Shown: one piece after another, positions 39,022 to 43,979 of the stretch
How the letters are laid out: every line of letters starts with the position of its first letter
How positions within the stretch are numbered: the first letter of the stretch is position 1
From: Bacteroidota bacterium
GTDB lineage: Bacteria > Bacteroidota > Bacteroidia > Bacteroidales > GCA-2748055
Reading direction: 5' to 3'
DNA: 43,979 nt
Assembly: GCA_024244665.1 (NCBI GenBank)
Contig: JAAEOI010000228.1
Span: 1 to 43,979, forward strand
The notes under the pieces: generated by a model
What the model saw: only the letters and a program-made list of their open reading frames with translations
Databases searched by the model: none
What the model was told of the DNA's origin: nothing
Made by a program: the position numbers and the translations under genes

Positions 39022-39143
39022 AATCCGATTTGCGGGAAAATATTAGGGGTAGCAATGAAGGCTTGGTCTGATCCATAAGAATTCCATATATAGTGTTTTT
39101 TTTCAACGCAATTATTAATGAGGTCTTGAAAATTTGATCATTT

Positions 39144-39172
39144 TTGTACTGAATACAATTGCCGGTATTTTG
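39144..39172 (+). promoter_or_regulatory. Candidate Bacteroidota-type promoter for the sulfatase operon
   Basis: TTG (39144-39146), a 19-nt spacer and TATTTTG (39166-39172) resemble the Bacteroidota consensus TTG-N19-21-TAnnTTTG, with one base missing in the -7 element. The ATG at 39218 would follow about 38 nt after the likely start point. Confidence 0.45.
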
Positions 39173-39217
39173 AATTGCAGTCCTGTTCATTAGAATGAAA
39201 AAATTAAAATTAAGAAA

Positions 39218-40678
39218 ATGAGAAAGCCAGGATCATATATAGTGCCTTCTATTATCAGACGATTAAGCCTTATTAGCATATGCCTTGGATGCTCCCTGCT
39301 GATTCTATTATCTTCGTGCAGCAGACAAGAGAGGCAGCAAAAACCAAATGTCATCATTATTTATACCGATGACCAGGGAACTCTTGACGCAGGGTGCTAT
39401 GGAGCCCATGATCTTTACACTCCAAATATTGATAAGTTGAGCAGATCGGGCATCCGCTTTACCCAGGCATATGCTCATACAGTGTGCTGTCCAAGCCGGG
39501 CTGCCTTGATTACCGGAAGGCACCCCCAACGATCGGGTATTATCAGCTGGACACAAAATGACGCTCACTCCGAAGAGAAGGGCATTAACATGCCCCTTAG
39601 CGAGGTGACCATTGCCGAAGTATTGAAGGAGAACGGTTATCAAACCGGGCTTTTTGGCAAGTGGCACCTGGGTGGGGCCCTTGAAAACGGACCCCTGGAG
39701 CAGGGATTTGACACCTTCTATGGTTTCAGAGGAGGCTTCATCGATAATTATGTTCACTATTTCCTTCATGGGAAAGGCTTTCATGATCTCTGGAGCAATA
39801 AGCAGGAGGTTTTCGAGCGAGACCAATATTTCCCTACGCTGATGACTGAAAAGACCCTTCAATTCATTGAAGAGAACAGGAATCAACCCTTTTTTATCTA
39901 TGCAGCTTTCAACCTGCCTCACTATCCTGAGCAGCCTGATTCTGTTTTCGTCGCCCGCAATGCAGCGCTAAATGAGCCAAGAAAATCATACGCAAGCGCT
40001 GTCTCTACAGTTGATGATAAGATCGGACAAATTATAGATCTAATTGAAGAGCTGGATCTCCGCAACAACACTGTAATCATCTTTATGAGCGATAACGGCC
40101 ATTCGACAGAGGAAACCATGATTAGGATTGACGGCCACCTCAGTGGTCTTCCCAAGGGAACGAACTATTGTGCCAATGGAGGCGGCGGATATACAGGAAA
40201 GTGGAGGGGCGCAAAAAGCAGTTTTCTTGAGGGAGGCATCCGTGTACCGGCCATCATTAGTTACCCTGGTCACTTCCCGGAGAATGAGACCAGGGACCAG
40301 ATTGTTAGCTGCATGGATATTTTCCCTACGATATGTGAGATTACAGGCAGCCGGCTACCCGATCGCCCTATTGATGGATATAGCCTGATTCCGGTGATTG
40401 AGTCGGGGAAAGCTCGCTCCAATCACCAGGTTCTCTATTTCCAATGGGAGGATCAGTGGGCAGTAAGGGAAGGAAAATGGAAACTGATAGTCAGGGGTCG
40501 AGATACCACAGGTAAATTTTCAAACCATCCGCAGAAGGAGAAGGATATGGAATCGCCCTACCTTGCCAACCTGGAAACAGCCCACCCCGAAGCATATAAC
40601 TATGCAAAGGAGTATCCAGAAGTTGTTGAAAGGCTTACGGAACTATATAAGGAATGGGCTGCTACGGTAATCAGATAA
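39218..40678 (+). CDS. Lipoprotein Cys-type sulfatase (S1 family), plus-strand operon leader
   Basis: S1-type sulfatase of 486 residues. The signal region is long, with a lipobox LLSSC (Cys34). The metal motif IYTDDQGTLDAGCYGAHD is followed by the modification site C90-C91-P-S-R94, so two cysteines are adjacent; by alignment to C-x-P-S-R, Cys90 should become formylglycine. GKWHLGGALENGP and FMSDNGHSTEET complete the active site; the latter lies in a His-containing loop. It is the first gene of a plus-strand set of three, divergent from susC and probably driven by the promoter at 39144-39172. The next gene begins 211 bp later, so the three may not all be on one transcript. Confidence 0.92.
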   Translation: MRKPGSYIVPSIIRRLSLISICLGCSLLILLSSCSRQERQQKPNVIIIYTDDQGTLDAGCYGAHDLYTPNIDKLSRSGIRFTQAYAHTVCCPSRAALITGRHPQRSGIISWTQNDAHSEEKGINMPLSEVTIAEVLKENGYQTGLFGKWHLGGALENGPLEQGFDTFYGFRGGFIDNYVHYFLHGKGFHDLWSNKQEVFERDQYFPTLMTEKTLQFIEENRNQPFFIYAAFNLPHYPEQPDSVFVARNAALNEPRKSYASAVSTVDDKIGQIIDLIEELDLRNNTVIIFMSDNGHSTEETMIRIDGHLSGLPKGTNYCANGGGGYTGKWRGAKSSFLEGGIRVPAIISYPGHFPENETRDQIVSCMDIFPTICEITGSRLPDRPIDGYSLIPVIESGKARSNHQVLYFQWEDQWAVREGKWKLIVRGRDTTGKFSNHPQKEKDMESPYLANLETAHPEAYNYAKEYPEVVERLTELYKEWAATVIR

Positions 40679-40889
40679 TCACAAGACTGCTAATCGTGGC
40701 TCTCAACAAGGATCTGAGTGATATTTTATTCCCTTTCATAAGTTAAAGCTTGCCCGATTTAAGCAATAATAATATAAAATTCATCATTTCAATTTGAATA
40801 TCGATAACTCTTGTTAAATTTAGCCGCGATAATAAATCCTTTACAAGAAAGGAATTCATACCCTTCATTTAGGCAAAGTTTTAAAAAAC

Positions 40890-42191
40890 ATGAATAGAGA
40901 CAGAAGAAATTTCCTGAAGAGAGCTGCCATTGCCTCGGCTGGCATAAGTGCATTCCCAAACATCATCAAAGCTTCATCATTAGGTTTGGGTAGCACGATT
41001 GCTCCAAGCGATAAAAAAAGTATGGTTCTCATCGGATGCGGGAGCATGGGCAGGGGTGATATGAGTAATTTCCTCAAAATGAACGACGTGCAGGTAGTGG
41101 CCCTCTGTGATATTGATGATTCTCACCTGGCAAAAGCCAAAGCGAGTGTGGATGAAACCAATGGAAACACCGATTGCCGCACCTACAAAGACTTCAATGA
41201 GCTACTGGATAAGGAGACACCCGACACTGCAATATTAGCCTTGCCGGACCACTGGCATTCAATTATAGGCTGTGCTGTTGCCAATAAAAAAATCGATATT
41301 TATGGTGAAAAACCTCTGGCCAGGACCATTGCAGGAAGCCGTGCCATAGTCGATGCAGCTCAGAAAAACGATATTGTATGGCAGATGGGAAGCTGGCAGC
41401 GGTCTGAGGAAAATTTTCACCGGGGAGCGGAGCTTGCAATCAATGGTCGCGTTGGTAAAATAGATTATGTGGAAGTTGGGTTACCCGATGGCGGACATAA
41501 CATCGGAAATCCTCCGGTACAACCGGTGCCCGAAGGACTTGACTGGGAACGTTGGTTAGGACCTGCTCCAAAAGTGCCCTACAGGGGTGTATGCCATTGG
41601 AACTGGCGTTGGATCATGGATTATTCAGGAGGTCAGCTAACCGACTGGGCCGGACATCATATTGATATTGCACACTGGGGAACAGGCCTGGAGAGAACCG
41701 GTCCTGTACTTATTGAAGGTGCCGGAAGATCCAACCCGGATGGTATATATAATGTGCCTGCTGAATATGATTTTACCTGCACATATAAGAATGGTACAAA
41801 AATCAGGATAGCCAACCAATCGAAATTGAAGCATGGAATGGGTGTTGCATGGTACGGTTCAGAAGGGTGGTTGCATGTAGACCGGGGTGGTAAGATTGAA
41901 GCGTCCAATGAAGAGATCTTAAAGGAAAAATTGGGCCGGAATGCCACATCATTATATAAGAGCCGGGATCACTGGAGAAACTTCATTGAATGCGTCAACT
42001 CCAGGGAAGAGACGATAACACCTGTTGATATTGGTCACAGATCCATCAGTGCCGGACTACTGGGTGAGATCGCGATCATTACCGGACAAAAACTGAACTG
42101 GGATCCCGACAAAGAGGTGTTTATTAATAATGAGCAAGCTAACAAGCTTCTGAAGAGACCCTATAGAGCCCCCTGGAAGTTTCCTGCGTAG
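40890..42191 (+). CDS. Tat-exported Gfo/Idh/MocA family oxidoreductase
   Basis: A 433-residue family member with a twin-arginine signal (NRDRRNFLKRA, about residues 2-12). The Rossmann motif is LIGCGSMGRGD (47-57) and the family motif is G-E140-K141-P142. A further block, DYSGGQLTDWAGHHIDIAHW, has the His-rich substrate region. It is the closest of the four to the type with PLART after EKP. It lies 40 bp upstream of the ThuA-domain gene, and the two are a pair seen in other Bacteroidota sugar-oxidation clusters. The ATG at 40890 is preferred because the Tat motif follows directly. Its substrate is unknown. Confidence 0.9.
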   Translation: MNRDRRNFLKRAAIASAGISAFPNIIKASSLGLGSTIAPSDKKSMVLIGCGSMGRGDMSNFLKMNDVQVVALCDIDDSHLAKAKASVDETNGNTDCRTYKDFNELLDKETPDTAILALPDHWHSIIGCAVANKKIDIYGEKPLARTIAGSRAIVDAAQKNDIVWQMGSWQRSEENFHRGAELAINGRVGKIDYVEVGLPDGGHNIGNPPVQPVPEGLDWERWLGPAPKVPYRGVCHWNWRWIMDYSGGQLTDWAGHHIDIAHWGTGLERTGPVLIEGAGRSNPDGIYNVPAEYDFTCTYKNGTKIRIANQSKLKHGMGVAWYGSEGWLHVDRGGKIEASNEEILKEKLGRNATSLYKSRDHWRNFIECVNSREETITPVDIGHRSISAGLLGEIAIITGQKLNWDPDKEVFINNEQANKLLKRPYRAPWKFPA

Positions 42192-42231
42192 CCTCGGCAA
42201 CAATAAAAATATTTTCAACAGAGACACAATA

Positions 42232-43446
42232 ATGAAAATGATCAAACACATACGAATATTTGCCATACTGGTTTTGGCACTGTCCATCTTCTCCTGCACA
42301 CCAAAACCTGAACTTCGCGCACTCATCGTGACCGGACAAAACAACCACAACTGGAGAGGAAGCAGCGGAACTCTGAAATCCATACTTGAGAAGGCTGATA
42401 TTTTCAGCGTGGATATTGCCACCACTCCCAGGACAGGAAGAGATATGTCTTCATTTATTATCGACTTCACACCTTACAATGTTGTGGTGCTTGATTACAC
42501 AGGTGATGAATGGCCCGAAGAGACGAAAAGCAATTTCCTCAGCTATGTGGAAAATGGTGGTGGAGTCGTAGTATACCACGCTGCCAGTAATGCATTTCCG
42601 GATTGGAAGGAGTTCAATGAGATTATCGGACTCGGTGGTTGGGGTGGCCGCGATGAACAATCGGGACCCTATGTATATGTGAAAGACGGGGAGGTTATTA
42701 AAGATAACTCTGCCGGCAAGGGTGGATCACACGGGCCTCAGCATGAGTATGTTATTGAAACATTCCAGCCTGAGCATCCCATTATGAAAGGACTTCCTCT
42801 CAAATGGCTACATACCACTGATGAACTATACTCTGAGTTAAGAGGCCCTGCGAAAAATATGGAGGTCCTGGCCACGACCTATGCGGATAAGGAATTTAAG
42901 GGAACAGAAAGAAATGAACCGATGCTTTTCACAGTTACTTATGGTGCCGGAAGGGTTTTCCATACCGCTATTGGACACGCCGGAAATAATGCCCTTTTCT
43001 ATCCTGCCATGGAGTGTGCAGGATTTATCACAACCCTGCAGAGGGGAGCTGAATGGGCTGCAACAGGCAAGGTGACTCAAAAGGTTCCCACCGGCTTGCC
43101 AGATGAGAATGCATCAGTCAGCTGGGAATATTTAGAGTACATGGATAGTAAGATCATCTCAGATGATATCCGGAAATATGAGATCGGCAAAAGCACGACC
43201 TGCTTTGTTGCCCTGAAGGAGTACATTACTGAAGATGCAGGCAACCAGGCTAAAATGGATGAGTACAACGAATTGATCATTGATATCTTAGAATCTGGAA
43301 GTGCTTCAAAGGATGGGAAAAAGATGCTTCTGAAAGATTTTTCATGGATGGCAACTTCAGCATATCAATCCGTATATGAGAAGCTGAGTCAGGACGCAGA
43401 TCTGGAAGACGAAGCGCAGTTTGCCCTGGAAAGATTGAGCAACTAG
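42232..43446 (+). CDS. ThuA-domain lipoprotein
   Basis: A 404-residue lipoprotein with lipobox IFSC (Cys22). A ThuA-like, glutamine-amidotransferase-fold domain spans about residues 28-270, beginning with RALIVTGQNNHNW and including GGGVVVYHAASNAFPDW, TTDELYSEL and a late GAGRVFHTAIGH. The last 130 residues are helical and unassigned, probably protein-binding. ThuA proteins occur with trehalose and 3-keto-sugar metabolism and with exported Gfo/Idh/MocA enzymes, which matches its 40-bp distance from the preceding oxidoreductase. Its activity is not established. After it comes a convergent minus-strand gene 125 bp away. Confidence 0.88.
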   Translation: MKMIKHIRIFAILVLALSIFSCTPKPELRALIVTGQNNHNWRGSSGTLKSILEKADIFSVDIATTPRTGRDMSSFIIDFTPYNVVVLDYTGDEWPEETKSNFLSYVENGGGVVVYHAASNAFPDWKEFNEIIGLGGWGGRDEQSGPYVYVKDGEVIKDNSAGKGGSHGPQHEYVIETFQPEHPIMKGLPLKWLHTTDELYSELRGPAKNMEVLATTYADKEFKGTERNEPMLFTVTYGAGRVFHTAIGHAGNNALFYPAMECAGFITTLQRGAEWAATGKVTQKVPTGLPDENASVSWEYLEYMDSKIISDDIRKYEIGKSTTCFVALKEYITEDAGNQAKMDEYNELIIDILESGSASKDGKKMLLKDFSWMATSAYQSVYEKLSQDADLEDEAQFALERLSN

Positions 43447-43571
43447 CCTTCCCTGATTTCAGGATTCTAAATAGAGAATATCTTTTAAAGGTCAGGCTGT
43501 AATTATAAAGTGGGCCTGGATAAAGGTGATTGACTTCTGTGATCCTCCATGTTTCTTCAGATTGTGCAATG

Positions 43572-43979
43572 TTACTTCTTTATCACCGGCAACCTGACCT
43601 GGGAAGGATAGGCACTGGAATGGTGGATCTTATTGTGCGCGCTTACCCCGACCGTTTCATTAATGTTATCTCCTCCCGTATTCAGGTTCCTGTTGAACCT
43701 GGGGAAGTTGCTGCTGGAAACCTCGATCCTGATGCGGTGACCTTTTGCAAAGTAGTTGCTCGTTGACATGGGGGTCATCTCCACTTTATAGACTTCACCA
43801 TCTTCCATAAATACCTCTTTATCATAACCTTCCCGGTACCTGGCCCTTTGGATCGTCTCATCCAGGTTAAATGCACGGCCATCCGGATAAACATCTATAA
43901 GCTTCACAGTAAAATCGGTATCCCTGGCATCGGATGATACAAATAAAGTAGCTTCAATAAATCCGCTGAGCTCAATGCC
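43572..43979 (-). CDS. CocE/NonD-type hydrolase, C-terminal part, 5' end beyond window
   Basis: The frame is open from the stop at 43572-43574 up to the right window edge, so the gene starts outside the window. The translation ends with the X-Pro dipeptidyl-peptidase C-terminal beta-sandwich: [20 protein letters not shown], then [20 protein letters not shown] and a final [11 protein letters not shown]. These blocks identify the CocE/NonD alpha/beta-hydrolase family, whose members cleave esters, amides or prolyl peptide bonds. The catalytic domain is not in view, so the substrate cannot be judged. It converges on the ThuA gene and may be outside the glycan locus. Confidence 0.9.
   Translation of the reverse strand, partial: GIELSGFIEATLFVSSDARDTDFTVKLIDVYPDGRAFNLDETIQRARYREGYDKEVFMEDGEVYKVEMTPMSTSNYFAKGHRIRIEVSSSNFPRFNRNLNTGGDNINETVGVSAHNKIHHSSAYPSQVRLPVIKK

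Larger units (their letters stand above)
38798..39217. promoter_or_regulatory. 420-bp divergent intergenic control region
   Basis: AT-rich region between susC (minus) and the plus-strand sulfatase, and the natural place for locus control. It contains a good plus-strand promoter candidate and a perfect inverted repeat, listed separately. A weaker 6-bp repeat, ATTGAT (38947-38952) and ATCAAT (38968-38973), is also present. For susC the best minus-strand -7 match is CATATTTG (38918-38925, one mismatch), without a good -33 element. No gene or small RNA could be recognised. Confidence 0.55.

Noticed and set aside
39308..39922. 204-codon open frame on the minus strand
   Set aside because: It is antisense to the sulfatase at 39218-40678. 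Its low-complexity composition is what the opposite strand of a coding gene gives.
1..43979. CRISPR array, tRNA, rRNA or intact mobile element
   Set aside because: No regularly spaced repeats, cloverleaf patterns, ribosomal segments or complete transposase genes were seen on reading both strands.

Overview
The window reads as part of a Bacteroidota genome, most likely a marine or algal-polysaccharide-degrading member. The evidence is an adjacent SusC-like TonB-dependent receptor and SusD-like lipoprotein, many Bacteroidota-style lipoprotein signals, a candidate TTG-N19-TATTTTG promoter, and long co-directional runs of exported carbohydrate enzymes. No rRNA, tRNA, CRISPR array or intact insertion sequence was seen.

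Almost everything is one large polysaccharide utilization locus (PUL). On the minus strand, in order of transcription, come SusC (38797-35570) and SusD (35527-34064), then a strong terminator (about 33966-34003). Next are a cytoplasmic TIM-barrel isomerase, an acetylesterase of the SASA family and a GH29 alpha-L-fucosidase (33888-29745). A 310-bp gap follows that carries a short, broken transposase-like reading frame. After it comes a tight 13-gene run (29434-7366): GH95, sulfatase, Tat-exported Gfo/Idh/MocA oxidoreductase, Tat-exported GH95-like protein, GH141-like beta-helix protein, a tetraheme NapC/NirT cytochrome fused to a formylglycine-generating-enzyme-like (SUMF1) domain, a second Tat oxidoreductase, MFS transporter, sulfatase, sodium-dependent NSS transporter, GH32, a third Tat oxidoreductase and a DUF1080 lipoprotein. 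After 207 bp the run continues with a second SASA esterase, two sulfatases and an unrecognised 765-residue lipoprotein (7158-446). On the plus strand, divergent from susC, are a fifth sulfatase, a fourth Tat oxidoreductase and a ThuA-domain lipoprotein (39218-43446). The edges cut a DUF1080 gene (left) and a CocE/NonD-type hydrolase (right).

The gene set predicts use of a sulfated, probably acetylated, fucose-rich glycan such as fucoidan. Oligosaccharides would be imported by SusCD, desulfated by five Cys-type sulfatases, deacetylated by two SASA esterases and cut by GH29, GH95 and GH141-type alpha-L-fucosidases. Mixed with this hydrolytic set is a second set (four exported Gfo/Idh/MocA proteins, two DUF1080 proteins, ThuA, isomerase) that resembles the oxidative 3-keto-glycoside route. 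The most unusual gene is the tetraheme cytochrome-SUMF1 fusion. Its SUMF1 part lacks the cysteine pair of true formylglycine-generating enzymes, and it sits 42 bp upstream, in the transcription direction, of an exported oxidoreductase. One inference is that it carries electrons between the quinone pool and periplasmic sugar oxidation; the other is an unorthodox link to sulfatase maturation. No PUL regulator (hybrid two-component, ECF sigma/anti-sigma, AraC) and no canonical sulfatase-maturation enzyme is present.
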